DNA of 64,000 nucleotides from Pholiota molesta (Eukaryota; Basidiomycota; Agaricomycetes; Agaricales; Strophariaceae). Below, one piece after another: positions 27,064-41,729 of the stretch. Position 1 is the stretch's first letter; each line of letters begins with the position of its first letter. The notes beneath the pieces were generated by a model. The model was not told where the DNA came from. It made no database searches and saw nothing but the letters and a program-made list of their open reading frames with translations. Position numbers and translations under genes: made by a program. Location: assembly GCA_014925825.1 (NCBI GenBank), contig JACGCK010000006.1, positions 1 through 64,000 of the forward strand. The letters are read 5' to 3'.

Positions 27064-28640
27064 ATGTCTTCTCCTGAACCCGACGAGATATTATATCACC
27101 TCTCATTTCCATTGCCCTATCGCGCTCTTCTTTTGGTTGGTCTCGGCTTGCTGGGATGGGCCACCAACCTACATGGACTCGATGCACTCGGAGTGGATGT
27201 TGTCGCTGCCATGGACCTACGAACCGATACCAATCCAACCCAACCTGTGATACCTGTACATCACACTGCCTCGTTTAATCACTCAAAGGCTGTCCTCCTA
27301 TACCACGCGGCCTACCGGATATTCTTCTCATATTCTGCTCTCTGTTTTCTGTCATGGTGTCTTTTTAGAACGGTCACCCATGGAGACCGAACGCTTGTAG
27401 ACTATTATGGCTATATACCAGTAATCACTTCAATCGCCGTTATAGTCATGTTGTTCTGGCCAAATGACGTCGTGTTGAAGACGGAGCGCGAAAAGTTCAC
27501 GCTGTGAGTTGCCTATCCCTTGTCTTCGTGTCATATCTAACTGCTTAAATTGCCCTTCCCAGTGCCGTCCGAAGATGTCTCTTTCCACCTTCACGGGGCC
27601 CCATATACTTCTCAGACGTAATCTTGGCGGATATTGGAACTTCTTTCGCAAAAGTCTTCGGTGAAGTCTGGTTATCTTTGTGGATGCTCAAACCGGGGAA
27701 TAGCATCCTGATACCCCCAGTAGAAGACAGTTGGTTGCGATGGGTATTCCCAACCGTTATGAGGTAAGCCTAAGGATTCAAAGGGCATGTATAATATCGA
27801 TGCTGACATTTTCTTCAGTGTGCCGTTCTTCCTGCGATTTCGGCAATGTCTGATAGAGTATAACCTTCCTGCAAATGACAGTCGAAGACCCCTATTCAAT
27901 GCCCTGAAATACGCGACATCATTCCCTGTCATATACCTCTCTGCTGCACAGCGCGTCGTTGTAACCGATCTGATGAAGGAACAGGGGGTTAAGGGAGCTG
28001 GAGGAGCATGGCAAGGAGAACATCCACTTTTCCGCCTTTGGTAATTATCCGCAAAGTCTCATAGTCAGAGCCACAAATTGACCACCTATTACTTAGGTTG
28101 TTGGCTGCTATTGTCAATTCCTTGTATTCGTTTTGGTGGGATGTCACAAATGATTGGGGTTTGGACTTGATGAGATTCGAAGCGCCTCAAAGCCAACGAC
28201 AACCGCCAAAGCCATTGGTTCTACCGCGCTTGTATTCGGGAACTCCACTGATCAATCGCGTGTCCATTGATTCGTCGTCATCAGAAGAAGGCCATACCAT
28301 CGTACATCTGCATGATGCCCCTAAATTCCATCCCCGACGTTCATGCGTTGGCTTGCGACCTATCTTGCTCTATTCCCGTGCGGTCTACCCGGTTTTGATC
28401 TTTGTAAATCTCCTCCTCCGAATGACCTGGTCCATTAAGTTGTCGACCCATGTAGATGCGATGCGAGACGGCAGTGTTGGCTTCTTCTGGCTTGAAGTGG
28501 GCGAGATAGTTCGGAGATGGTTATGGGTGTTTCTACGGGTCGAATGGGAGGTTATTAAAAACACACGAGATAAGGCTCCCACTTCGAACGGCTCAACAGC
28601 CGACATGCTGGAATATGAAATGATTCCCGCAAATCCCTAA
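27064..28640 (+). CDS. Erd1-like EXS-domain membrane protein
   Basis: Exons 27064-27503, 27563-27763, 27819-28040 and 28097-28640 give an uninterrupted 468-residue protein. It has several transmembrane segments, for example YRALLLVGLGLLGWATNL near the N-terminus and two in the 300-450 range. EXS-domain signs: YFSDVILADIGTSFAKVFGE, FLRFRQCLIEY, NALKYATSFPVI, SLYSFWWDVTNDWGLDL and the late RRWLWVFLRVEWEV. The length suits Erd1, not the longer Syg1/XPR1 proteins, because the SPX domain is absent. Erd1 acts in the Golgi, where it recycles phosphate released by glycosylation and helps retain ER and Golgi proteins. Confidence 0.85.
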
Positions 28641-29569
28641 CAGTTGTCGAGGTTATGACCTTCTCAGGCTGTGGTTAAATTACTAGCGCTTAGTGAGTTT
28701 TTGATTCTTAATTGCACACCATTGCCAACCTAATTTTATGCGGCTCTAGATTAGTTCTAATATAAATTTACATCGTGGTTCTCATGTCTATATAATCACG
28801 CCCGTGAGCCAGAATGTCCAGTTTGAATCACCTACCACCTCATATGGTCTCAACGACGATATTTTGCTGATTAATGCATGCTATTCTAAGGCAAAAGAAG
28901 GTTGGCGTTGGAAATCATGGGTCCAAAGTCAATACAATCCCTGCCGCTAAATGACTTCACCCAGGTATCTTTCACGCCTCTTGTGAATATTTGAATACTG
29001 TGGTAACATCTTATCTTTTTGATACGATAATGCACAACATCTGATCCCCGACGCTTGGCGGCCATATCTTTGAACTAATCAGCGATTCCTATTTCCATTT
29101 CACATTTTCCACCCATGGCACTGCGAGTCTGGCCGATCCTGGGAGCAACCATGGAGGGCCTTCCGACCACACCCGTTGCATATGAGGGCCGAAAGAAAGT
29201 GGGCTCAAAAATAGATTACAACCAATGTGAGTTTCCGGACCATGACGGCTGGGTTCCCCATGCGATGTCTGTGCCACCCACACGTGAGCATACTTAGATG
29301 AACGATCTCCTGCTAGAATTGGTGCATCGGAAACATTTGACCTTGGTTATAGCAGTCCTATTGGAGCCTATTGGTCTCATCGGAATGATTCGCACAATTC
29401 CAGTAAATTGAGGCATCATATGACACTAGATTCTATCCTGTTCATGGTCATTCCCGCGCGGTTAGATATGCATCGAAGGTATAAAAGGCGGTAGGATTTT
29501 GTCGACGTTCTCTCACCAACCCATCCTCACTTTCATCTTTCAGCCCCTACTCTTCCTCCAGATATCATC
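28641..29569. other. Intergenic region, FDH promoter
   Basis: No gene seen in about 930 bases. The right end carries a TATA element and a CT-rich stretch (about 29511-29560) immediately before the formate dehydrogenase start, the usual make-up of a strong basidiomycete promoter. Confidence 0.55.
29480..29486 (+). promoter_or_regulatory. TATA box of the formate dehydrogenase gene
   Basis: TATAAAA lies 90 bases upstream of the ATG at 29570, followed by CT-rich sequence. The spacing fits a TATA-driven, highly expressed gene. Confidence 0.6.
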
Positions 29570-31085
29570 ATGAAGGTGATTGATTGTCGTATATTTTATG
29601 AGTTGCAGTTAGCTGAATGACGTCATTTACAAGGTTCTCGCAATCCTCTACGAAGGTGGCACTGCTGCTGAACAAGAACCCCGTCTCCTCGGTACCGTCG
29701 AGAACAAGGTATGCTTTTCTGTAAATGCCAGCAATTTCATTCTGACTCCTTTTCCCTTGCAGCTTGGCATCAAGGAGTGGCTCGAGTCTCAAGGTCATGA
29801 ATTGGTGGTGAGTGCTGATGATGCGTGGTTCGCATCAAGATATCTGGTTCTAATATGAAATTATAGTTTCCAGCAGCAAAGAGGGCCCCGACAGTGATTT
29901 CCAAAAGCACATTGTTGATGTATGTGTACATGGCCTTGACATGAATGACAATGGTGTTGACATCTCCTTAGGCTGAAGTTCTGATTACCACCCCTTTCCA
30001 CCCTGGGTGAGTCTATTGGAGTTACCCATGACTATCCTGTTATTGAATCGATTACAGTTACTTGACCCGCGACCTCATTGAGAAGGCCAAGAACCTCAAG
30101 CTTTGCATCACTGCTGGTGTCGGCTCTGACCACATCGATCTCAATGCCGCTGTTGACCACAGAATCCAAGTTCTCGAAGTATCTGGATCCAACGTCGTCT
30201 CCGTTGCTGAACACGTCGTCATGAGCATTCTGCTCCTAGTAAGGAACTTTGTTCCCGCTCACGAGGTACTTTAAGCTGTTCCTATTTTATCGCTCAACAA
30301 AAAATCCCTTACCAATTTATGCAGATGATCGAGCGTGGTGACTGGCAGGTCTCTGATATTGCCAGGAATGCCTTTGACCTGGAGGGCAAGGTTGTTGGTA
30401 CCATCGGAGCTGGTCGTATTGGATACCGTGTCCTTCAGCGTCTGGTGCCCTTCGACACCAAGGAACTCCTCTACTACGACTATGCACCCCTCCCAGCAGG
30501 TAGACCTATTCAAAACTCAGTTCTAAATCGTTTCGCTGACTCCTGGACTATAGCTGCCTCTGAAGCCGTCAAGGCCCGCCGCGTCGAGGACCTCAAAGAC
30601 TTCGTCTCTCAATGTGATGTTGTAACAGTCAACTGCCCACTGCATGAGGGTACCCGTGGCCTTGTCAATGCCGAGCTCTTGAAACACTTTAAGAAGGGTG
30701 CTTGGCTCGTTAACACTGCTCGTGGTGCCATTTGCGACAAGGATGCTGTTGCTGCTGCCCTCGTTAGCGGCCAGATTTCTGGTTACGCTGGTATGTACCT
30801 TCTTACCTTACACCCAAGAATTTTAATCAATTTCCGCTCCTAGGTGATGTCTGGAATGTCCAGCCCGCTCCCAAAGACCACATCTGGCGTACCGCGAAGA
30901 ACCCCCTTGGCGGTGGAAATGGAATGGTGCCCCATTATTCTGGGACCACTCTCGACGCTCAAGCTCGTTATGCCAACGGGACCAAGAGCATCCTCGAGAA
31001 CTACCTCACAGATAAGCCCCAGGAAGCGCAGAACATCATTGTTGGCCTTGGCAAGTACGAGACCAAGGCTTACGGCCAACGCTGA
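29570..31085 (+). CDS. NAD-dependent formate dehydrogenase
   Basis: The first exon is only ATGAAG (29570-29575). Then follow 29634-29708, 29763 to about 29811, 29867-29919, 29972-30006, 30058-30265, 30325-30499, 30554-30790 and 30844-31085, for about 359 residues. Landmarks of D-2-hydroxyacid dehydrogenase-type [45 protein letters not shown], the Rossmann [43 protein letters not shown] and the active-site [10 protein letters not shown]. It oxidises formate to CO2 while making NADH in the cytosol. The third exon's donor is uncertain: the strong GTGAGT at 29808 breaks frame by one base, while GTGCTG at 29812 keeps it. The alternative is one missing G. Confidence 0.92.
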
Positions 31086-31333
31086 GAAATCTCCATCCGC
31101 CAACATCACATACTCAGATTTTATATCATATTACAACACAATGTTAGCATATTTATAGGAAATGTACCAAGGAAATGTATCAATTTGTGAATTCTGGACA
31201 TTTGAGGTGAAAAGTTTTCACAACATCGATTGGTATACAAATACAAAAACTATGTAAGTATGGTACAGACAGCAAAGCGATCCCACAGGTAAATAAATAA
31301 TATATGAGGGAAGCAAACGGCAGGCTTTGAGAT

Positions 31334-33721
31334 TTACTTATCCTCCTGCTTCAAATATTGATCAAGTAATCCTTTGAAGAGCTGATCCACGAAGCGTGCA
31401 TTCTTTGCATATATTGTGTTTTCCGGATTATATAGTCGGCAGTTATCAAAAACCAGTTGAACATCATCCACAAAGGTATCGAACGTTTTGTATTGGTTCG
31501 ATGAAACTTTGTGTTGAATGGTAGAAAAGTCTGTAGGCGTGAGAGTATGAATCGTTTAGGGTGTCTTGGCAAAAGTCGGAACGAGAAACATACCCATTGG
31601 GTTTTTGATAACATCGTAGTAATCTACGACATCGGCGGAATCAACGGGATGCAAGAACGCCCATGCTCTGGGTTCGGCCATCAATTCAGCCAGAAGCTTC
31701 TGCATGAGAGCCTTCACACTGTTCTTCACGGGAGAACGGGATATACTGTGTCCGAGAGCCAGTGAGAATAAGCGCAGCATACATCGATAGAGCAGCACTC
31801 ACACAGCAGCCATCTCCGGTGTCCAGCCGGTTTCCCCTGGGTGCCCAAAAGATCAGTATATGCCGTATATGAGGACTGAAAGATAGCACATACTCAGGCC
31901 TGGGACATCCTTAGGGCTCACTGTCACTGGAGTAGCGCCCGGTTGGAATTGGGGTAGCCCAGGGTGTATAATGTGAGATTTGACATCTGTCGTATCTTCG
32001 TCATGATAGCTTCTTGTTGTTTCTTGAAGATGTTCGCCTTGTCGAGATAATCGATCTTCGGGAGCATGGTACATTGCATGATTGTTCCTCCTTCATAATC
32101 CTTGATGTATCCTGCCCACACGGACCGGTCAAGAGATATTTCTTTCGAGAATCCTTGTTTCTCGAAATATCCAACGGCATAGTTATCAGCGTAAGTCAAA
32201 AAGTGCATCATATCTGGATAGGCTTTGCGAATATGTGCTTTGAAATGATCCATCAACATTCCGCCATAACCCTGGATAGTTGTATTAATTTTGACAACTT
32301 TAAAAAACAGGAAGTACGTACCTTTTCTTGATCTGCAGAGTTAGTAGCGAAGAACACGATTTCTGCGAACCCTCGATGAGGAAATGGACGATAGCAGATG
32401 CCACCGACCACTTTGTAGCCGCGTTTGATGATAGCAAGAGCCTTTGAATTAGCATCATAGACCAGCCGGGCAATATATTCTCGAGGCATTTTGGGTAGTT
32501 GTTTTTGGAAGAGGGTTTTCAACCCCGTTAGAATGATGAGAGAGCGCGCTTGTTTGTCATTTTCCACAGCCGTTATTTGGATGAGGCCCTTCCGTAGTTC
32601 CACTGCGGACATCTTTTCAGTCCTTACCGGCGGCTGGTTGAGGAAGTTAGTATGCATATCGTACATAAAATCTGAATACATACAGCCGCTGATGACCGCC
32701 CGATAGCGTCCATTGGTACTCCAGCAGCAAGTCTATTGAGTTGGCCTTCATCCAATTTATCCTCCACTTTTATCCGGGCTTCATGTCCATTGATACCGTT
32801 TGCTCGACCGTTTCTAGAAGGTGTAGTAGGTATTGTTTTATCATCATTTGAGGTGGAGCCTTTGCCGGTCTGCAATGTATGTGATTTCTTCGATTTCTTT
32901 CCTGGATGTTGCTTGCCACTTCTCTTGCCACCCGTAGTACGAGTGGCGATTCGCGCTGCCAGAGGTCTCTCTTCTTCTTCATCGTCGTCGTCGTCGTTTT
33001 CTTCTGCGTCGCTGAGAGACGATGACGAAGCGCGCCGCTTTTTGGTAGGCTTCTGGGGAATTTCACTTAAGACAGAAGAAGTGGGCGATTGAGGTGGGTT
33101 ACTAGACATCCGTTGCTGGTCTATTCAAAAAATTAGTAGAAATTACAACTCATGCGTATATGAAACTAACCCGGGGAGGAATTAATATTCACAAGATTTG
33201 ACATGGGGTGTCCCATTTGTTTTCGAAGGGATAGGATATCCTCATCCGTATATTCAAAATCCAAGAGGCGCCCAGAGTCCTATTCTTGTATTTAGCTATG
33301 GACGGAATATAACACAGTTGAAGCGTTTCACACCTGCATTGGTTAGAGAGGGTATGATTTGAAGTTTTTATTAACGAACCTGTAGTAGCTCGTCAAGTCG
33401 CACAGCAACGCGGCCTCTTCGAGCAAACTCTGACGGACCAAGCACGTCTTCGTCCGCATTGTGGGCCTTGACGCCATGACCACAGGCACACATGGCCAGA
33501 TAAGATGAGATTTCCTCTTCGTCGTCGTCAGATCCATATTGGCCGAGATCTCCCAAGCTCGAATCGCTATGTCCATCTAAAACGACATCAACTCTCGGGG
33601 GTGGGTGGATTCCGGGACAATTTCGACATTGTGTGCAGGGTGAATGTCTGGCGATCTTGATAGAAAGGAGAGGGGGATCTAGCTTCTCGACTAAATGTGA
33701 GTGTGGATATGCGACCTTCAT
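31334..33721 (-). CDS. GCN5: Histone acetyltransferase Gcn5 with bromodomain and PCAF-like N-terminal Cys/His region
   Basis: Proposed exons: 33721-33380, 33279-33171, 33120-32684, 32633-32322, 32271-31894, 31836-31803, 31745-31594 and 31530-31334, 653 residues. The GNAT domain shows PREYIARLVYDANSKALAII, GYKVVGGICYRPF, FAEIVFFATNS and GYGGMLMDHFKAHI. The C-terminal bromodomain has WAFLHPVDSADVVDYYDVIK and FDNCRLYNPENTIY. Gcn5 acetylates histone H3 in SAGA. One base is missing in the T-run at 31979-31981 (A on the coding strand), between KIRQM and KSHIIHPGLPQF. The first two exons encode CTQCRNCPGIHPPP and CACGHGVKAH..FARRGRVAVRLDELLQ, which resemble the animal PCAF_N zinc region. They join in frame through a GTTAGT..AG intron to MSSNPPQSPT, the start a short model would pick (33109). 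The upstream ATG is a choice. Confidence 0.88.
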
Positions 33722-33806
33722 GGATGAGTCGAGCGCTAGTGATGAACAGGAAGAGGAATGCGATCACTATTTCCATATATGTAGCACCACTTTTTATTTG
33801 GCCTCT

Positions 33807-34867
33807 ATGGCGACACTCCTCTGCGCTCTTCTGCTGCTTGGCGCTGTCTCCGGCCAATGGATCGACTACCCACACTCTGGAATCGCTACAATGACACACT
33901 ATACCCTGCCTTCTGACTTTATAGCTTCCTGTGGATGCACGGCGTCAAGCACTGATTTTCCCACTGCAGCTTTGTCGCAAATGGCCTATGGAAGCAGCAC
34001 CGCCTATGGTACGCACAACTGTGTTACTTGAGCTAGGACTTGTAGTAATTAACCTGGACCTCGCGGCCGCAGGTCCAAGTTGCGGAAGGTGCTTCAACTT
34101 GACCTTGCTAAATCCTGTCATCGCAACACCTCCATTCTTTCCTTCAGTCGTAAACATATTGTTATTAAAGTCACAGATCTCTGCCCCTTGTCAACAACTG
34201 GTTGGTGCAATGCTACGACGGCAGGGCCAAATGCGTACGTCTTCGGCTCATCAAATTTTAGCCTATTATTCACGCTCACCGCCGTGAAAAGCGCGGGCGC
34301 TTCCTTGAATTTCGATCTTGCTTATCCCTCTCAAGCAATTCCGGATGATTTTTTCCCGTCAGATGAAGCACTTTATGGGTATACTGTAAGCTGTAATTAT
34401 CTCTGAATGCATTACCCTCTAACTGTATTCCAAAAGGATTTTGGTGTGTGGAACATCACTTACGAGAGCGTTCCTTGCCTGCCCAATTGGCAGGGCGCCA
34501 GTGACGCAGCCGCTTTGGGTAGTGTCAAAGCACTGGCCACTGGAGGCTGCTGTCCAGCGGATCCAACGCTTGGAAATGTATCAAATATCTGCCCTTCATT
34601 TTCTGCTCAAAATGGCATCCCGTGCGTTCTCTAAATCGCCGATGTACGCAACCCGATTACTAACAGATAAGTAGTCCGGATACCACACCAATGCCTGCGC
34701 AAAGATACCTGTCGGAATTTCTATGTATTGGTTTTTTGTCATGGGGCTGGCTTCCATTGCTATCTAGATGGTGTCTTTCTGGAAAAACATCACTTGTATC
34801 CACCCATCAACATGTATACCCAACTTGCAATGAATATCTCATACACCCTAACTCCCAAGCATTCTAA
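33807..34867 (+). CDS. Secreted RlpA/barwin-like (double-psi beta-barrel) protein
   Basis: Exons 33807-34008, 34073-34234, 34292-34385, 34437-34621 and 34675-34867, about 278 residues. A cleavable signal peptide is clear (ATLLCALLLLGAVSGQW). The mature part has THYTLPSDFIASCGCTAS, MAYGSSTAYGPSCGRCF, IVIKVTDLCPLSTTGWCN and LNFDLAYPS, then SVPCLPNWQG and many Cys. This is the expansin-like/GH45-like barrel seen in many fungal secreted proteins; it probably acts at the cell wall or on plant polysaccharides. One base is missing in the A-run at 34152-34154 (FPSVV followed by KHIVIKVTD). The last exon is uncertain: after PPDTTPMPAQR the frame runs on for about 50 residues of unlikely composition. 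Confidence 0.75.
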
Positions 34868-35035
34868 TTATCAACCTAGGTATAAATAATGTACATGTAT
34901 GGTTTATTTGTGTCCGAAAAAGACAGTAACTGCATAGTTATAACTTATAATTATGGTTCTTGTACTATTACCATGGTCCGTTATGCAACGCGTCTGAAAT
35001 CAGTTAGATAAGGGTTGACTTATATACATGATTTC

Positions 35036-36543
35036 TTACTTCACTAAATCCTCATCTCCTGCGAGTTTGGTGTATCGCGCTTGCAAGTTGCTGGGCAGGA
35101 AGCGAACGATGTATCGTGCTCCTCCGATCCAGAGCAACGCAGCAATGATAAGGCCAAAGATCGCAAAGATGAAGAAGCCATTAGCGAAAGAAGTCGACGG
35201 GACGGTAATAATATTTCTGACGTAGAAGAGGCATTGCCAGACTTCCCGGTTGCAACAGGAGAGGGAACTGCAGCAGTTTGAACATCCTCAATCGTTTCAG
35301 TTGTAGAGACTGGGACTGTTCCAGTGAAGACAGTGTCATCCTGTTAATAATATATTGATTTTATTGATACCACATTTTTGGATACAAAGAGAGCTTAAAG
35401 CTCAGCGTGAACAGGTACCTGGTTGCCCTCAGCATCTGTAGCAGGTTCCACCGGCAGCTAAAAGCGTAAGGTTGTCAATATTTGTTGGCATGAAATAGAC
35501 TAAACGACTTACCTCTCCTGAATCTGCAATAACAACATCGACTACAGGACGGTCACCGCTTCCCTTGGCAACGTTTTCTGATGAAGAAATTCTAGTGAAC
35601 CCGTGACAAACTGTCAACATAAAAATCACAAACCAATTTTGTGAACGATCTCCATTCCTTCAAGAACTTTTCCGAAGACAACCTGAAGATAAGATGGTAA
35701 GAATAATATAAGGAAGATAGTGATAAAAACCATACATGTCGTCCATCGAGCCAGCTAGTAGTGACGGTGCAGATGAAGAATTGAGAGCCTGAAATTCCAT
35801 ATGTTAGTACTTCGCACTTGAGTTGCAGGTGTATTATTTACCATTAGTATCCTTTCCTGCGTTAGCCATGGACAATGTGCCGGGGCCAGTGTGACGGAGT
35901 TTGCTGGTAGAAATGCGGGTCAATATAGATGAAGCAACAAGAAAGCTTTGCACGCACAAGTTCTCGTCAGCGAACCTGTCGCCGTAGATGGACTTGAATA
36001 CAGAACCACGTCAAAGAAACCCGAAATTCCACCAATTCCATACATACCTTTCCACCAGTACCGTCACCGCGGGTGAAGTCGCCTCCTTGAATCCTAAGTT
36101 GAAGAAATATAATTAGCTACTGAGTTGTGATGGAAAACCCAGAAACCTACATAAAATCCTTAATGACACGATGGAATTTGGAGCCCTTGTAACCGAAACC
36201 AAGTTGCGTGCCATCTTTGGCTACTCCAGTAGTAAGTGCGCGGAAGTTCTCGACAGTTTTGGGAACAGTCTATAAGCGGTTAATGAATATATCAAATTGA
36301 ACATGGAAGAGAACGCCTACTCCTCCATAAAGACCCATAACAACTTTAAATACATGTAAGTTAAAGGATCCATATGAAGATAGATACGAAATACTTACTG
36401 CGTCCAAGGGACTCATCACCTTGTTGGATATCGAAGTAGACTTTGTGGGTCACTTTGGGTCCCTTTGCAGCCTCCACGGACTGCGCGCAGAAGAACGCCG
36501 CAATAGAGACGACAATGAACGCGATAGAGACTCTGCCGAACAT
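35036..36543 (-). CDS. Secretory-pathway cyclophilin (peptidyl-prolyl isomerase) with C-terminal membrane anchor
   Basis: Eleven exons including a 23-nt one: 36543-36399, 36343-36321, 36269-36151, 36093-36048, 35992-35958, 35903-35842, 35788-35736, 35682-35634, 35577-35513, 35457-35419 and 35340-35036. They give 313 residues. It has a signal peptide ([19 protein letters not shown]). The cyclophilin core follows: [75 protein letters not shown]. After a Thr/Ser-rich linker comes a transmembrane helix ([16 protein letters not shown]) and a basic tail ending DEDLVK. The isomerase would face the ER or secretory lumen. One base is missing near 35219-35222; with it the anchor reads in frame. Confidence 0.88.
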
Positions 36544-36947
36544 GATGGTATAGAATAGAGATGAGTGTAGACGTGGAATCTCAAGACGTGGCGAAATATG
36601 TATCCGCTTGCATCATAAGCGTGGGAATTTACGATCATGCGGCTCGCGACTACATAGATCTGATATTTCTCCGTTTCCAGGCGGCCTCGAACTTGAATAC
36701 TACTGAATATATCAATGAATATATCTACTTAAAAATTAGCGCTTTGGGTGTTTGATTTTGCAGTATGCTCACAGAAGTTCTGCAAGCATTAGCGAGTAGT
36801 TAAATCTAACCAACAGCTACATGCACAACTACGTGTCTCTACACTGACCCAGCGCCAACCGAAACAGCGACAAATGGCCGCAGTCCAAAGCCCGAAGCCC
36901 GAAGGTACCACGAGCAAGGAAAAACGTAAAGCTTTCCATCGAAAAAA

Positions 36948-39578
36948 TCATTTATTACCAACCAGCTTCTCGAGATCATATCCTCCAGATATTTGGAACT
37001 CTGAAGCACCAGTGCTCGCCATGACGCCCCCTTTCTTCGTGAAACGACCTTGCGCGCGAACGACAGCTTGCATGCGCTTTTCGGCATCCCCATTGTGATC
37101 TCGCTCCCATTCCTTCGTAGCGCCAACCTTTTCCTTGTTGCTCGCGCGATGGGATTTGACTTTGGGAACGCTTTTATTTGAGCTGGATACTTTCGTGCCC
37201 CCAGGCACTTTGACGGATTTGGGTGCTTCGCGCAGAGCGAATGCTTTGGCCAAATGTCCCATGTGAAGGTTTCGGATGTGAAATATATGTTTCTCGTTCG
37301 AAGGATGAGTAGCATAGGCTCGCATATGAGAAAGGAATCCCTGTCGCGCTAACTGAGCATTCTGAGAAAAGTATATGTCAATTTATGAGCGAAGTATATT
37401 GATGAGCAATGTACCTCTTTATTTCGCAGCACCCATCTTTCAAACGCCAACTGGACATCGGTGGCACGTTGCTCGTATTCCGATCCTCTTCCGCCAAACC
37501 CTGAACGAAGAAGGTCCTCCACTGCCACGCCGGTCAGCGAGACTGCTGCATCAGCCTCGTCGCCTTGCATCTTCGTCTGCGCCCACTTCACCCAGTCCAC
37601 TTCACTTGGAGCAATAAAGCTCCATGCTTCACCTCCCTTTCCGGCACGGGCAGTTCGACCTACCCGATGCACGTACTCAGTAACACCACCTTCTGTAGGG
37701 AGATCGTACTGTATAACAGCACGAACAAGGGGCAAATCCAAACCGCGAGCAGCGACGGATGTACAGAAAAGGACAGATGATGTCTCGGCGGTAGGGCTTT
37801 TCTTGCTTTTAGGGCCAGCAAATCCTTTGAGGGCTGCAAGACGTGCTGAATTGGGAAGGGATCCATGAAGACGATATACAGACACATTGGGAAGTAGGGC
37901 ACATGTTGATTCCACTTTTTCAAATGTCGATGCCGTTTTGATTTCTTTGACATCTTCTTCGTCAGAATCCTCTTCCGAATTTTCTTCAGCTTCGGGCTCT
38001 GCTCCCTCCATCAACGAGCCTGCTAATAGGTTCCAATGGAAATCCACGGAATCCGTACAACTAAGGAAAACAATGATTTTCGACCCCTGTTGTGTTTGCG
38101 TCTGGGAGATTAACGTCCGCAAGAGTGCAACAAGAGCTACGAGCCGAAGTTTCAAAGGTACTGTGACGTATTTCTGGGTCAGCTGAGAAGGAGGAGTGAA
38201 CTTCTCTGAGGTAGGAGCTTGAGTTATTTGTTGTTCTTGCTGAGCCGGCAGTCCTGCGTCGTCCTTGTCTACTTCCGTAGGCTTGATCATCAGAGGATTC
38301 TCCAATGCAGTACCAGCGAGCTTCTGTACATCTTCCCTGATAGTAGCAGAACATAGGATCGTTCTTCTGCGGCGTTCCCAGTCCCAACCACCGACTTCCA
38401 TGCTCTTTCCCTCAGCCATCGCCTGCTGAGCAAGTCTCCGCCTCCCATCTAGTCCCTGTACGATGCCCTTGATAGTCTCTTCGAAGCCTAATTCCATCAA
38501 CTGATCAGCTTCATCGAGAATAAGCCAACGACATTTTCCGACGTTGAAAGAGGATGTGTTTTGCAGATGATCAAGCAAACGACCGGGTGTAGAGACAAGA
38601 ATCGGGACACCTTTCCGTAGCCTGGCTTTTTCATGCGTTCGGGTTGCGCCTCCCACCAGTAGACCAGAAACCAACCAACGTGTTAGTTGGGTTGATGTAT
38701 CGGGTTGAGTCGTTGAGTCGTCTTCTGCTCGTAGCCGCATTTTTAGGACCGCCTCCAGGACATCTGAAATTTGTTTTGCCAATTCGCGCGTTGGTGCAAT
38801 AATGACGGCCAGAGTGCCTATTGACCGATCAATGTAGGATAATGAGCTGAGGGGCAGTAGATCTTGAATAATCGGTAGTAGATACGACAGTGTCTTTCCA
38901 GAACCAGTTTGTGACTGCAAGAAGGCATCGCGCGCCATTTTTTCAGGCGCTGTAGAAATAAGAGTAGGAAGAGATGCGCGCTGAATAGCAGTAGGCTTTT
39001 GGATGCCCATTTTATTGGTGAGGTGAGAAACAAGGAGGGGGTTGAGACCAAGTCCGGCAAAAGAAGAGTAGTCGAGGGGTGCATTGCTCGGTGCAGCCAG
39101 TTTGAGGGACGTTAATTGCTGGGTAGGGAGATCGACTTTGGGATTGTAGGAGAAGAGCGAGGAGATAATTTGGTTTGGTCTTGGAGGCTGTGATGGAGCT
39201 GGTTGGGTTGGTCGGGAGGTTTGAGGTGCATTGGAGTGAGTGGGTGGAGGTGCTCTAGGTGCATCTTCTGTATCCTCGACGCGAACTCGCTTGCGCGGTC
39301 GATGGCTAGGGACCGATATAGGATCTGACGCTACAGGTGCAGAGTGGGAAGCCTTGGCCTGAGGTGTTAGCGCTGGCTTTTCATCTGTTCTCACTTTGCG
39401 CTTCAGAGTGCGCTTTACTTTGAGCCTGGTTGAGAGGTAAGAGATAGCGTGTTTGGATGTCATGCAGAACGTACCTTTCTGTCCATCGGCCTCCCTTTTT
39501 AGCGCCGCCTGCTTTGACCTGAAGAGAGTCGTCTGTTGCGAGATTGAGGATGAGGCCGTCGTCCATCGCTGCAGACAT
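36948..39578 (-). CDS. DBP7: DEAD-box RNA helicase Dbp7 (DDX31 type), ribosome biogenesis
   Basis: Exons 39578-39475, 39425-37415 and 37361-36948, 842 residues, no frame problem. Helicase motifs in order: Q motif ([14 protein letters not shown]), [92 protein letters not shown] and [15 protein letters not shown]. The N-terminus (LILNLATDD) and basic linker, and the C-terminal extension with [18 protein letters not shown], are the Dbp7/DDX31 hallmarks, as is the long insert before motif V. It acts in the nucleolus on early 60S pre-ribosomes. It is divergent from ESA1, with 155 bases between start codons. Confidence 0.93.
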
Positions 39579-39733
39579 TCTAAATCTTCAACACGATTTC
39601 CTAATGCACTCATCAATATTATGTAAGACATTCGAGTCAAGTTTTGCATTGTTGTTGCCGTCGCTCCTGGGCTGTTCAAGCTCAAACCAAGCCCAGGCCT
39701 CCAGGTCCTCTTTCTCCTTCATTCTCCTTCTGC

Positions 39734-41698
<1,965 letters not shown>

Positions 41699-41729
41699 TA
41701 GAAAGCAAATTGGCCTCGCCTGCTCCACC

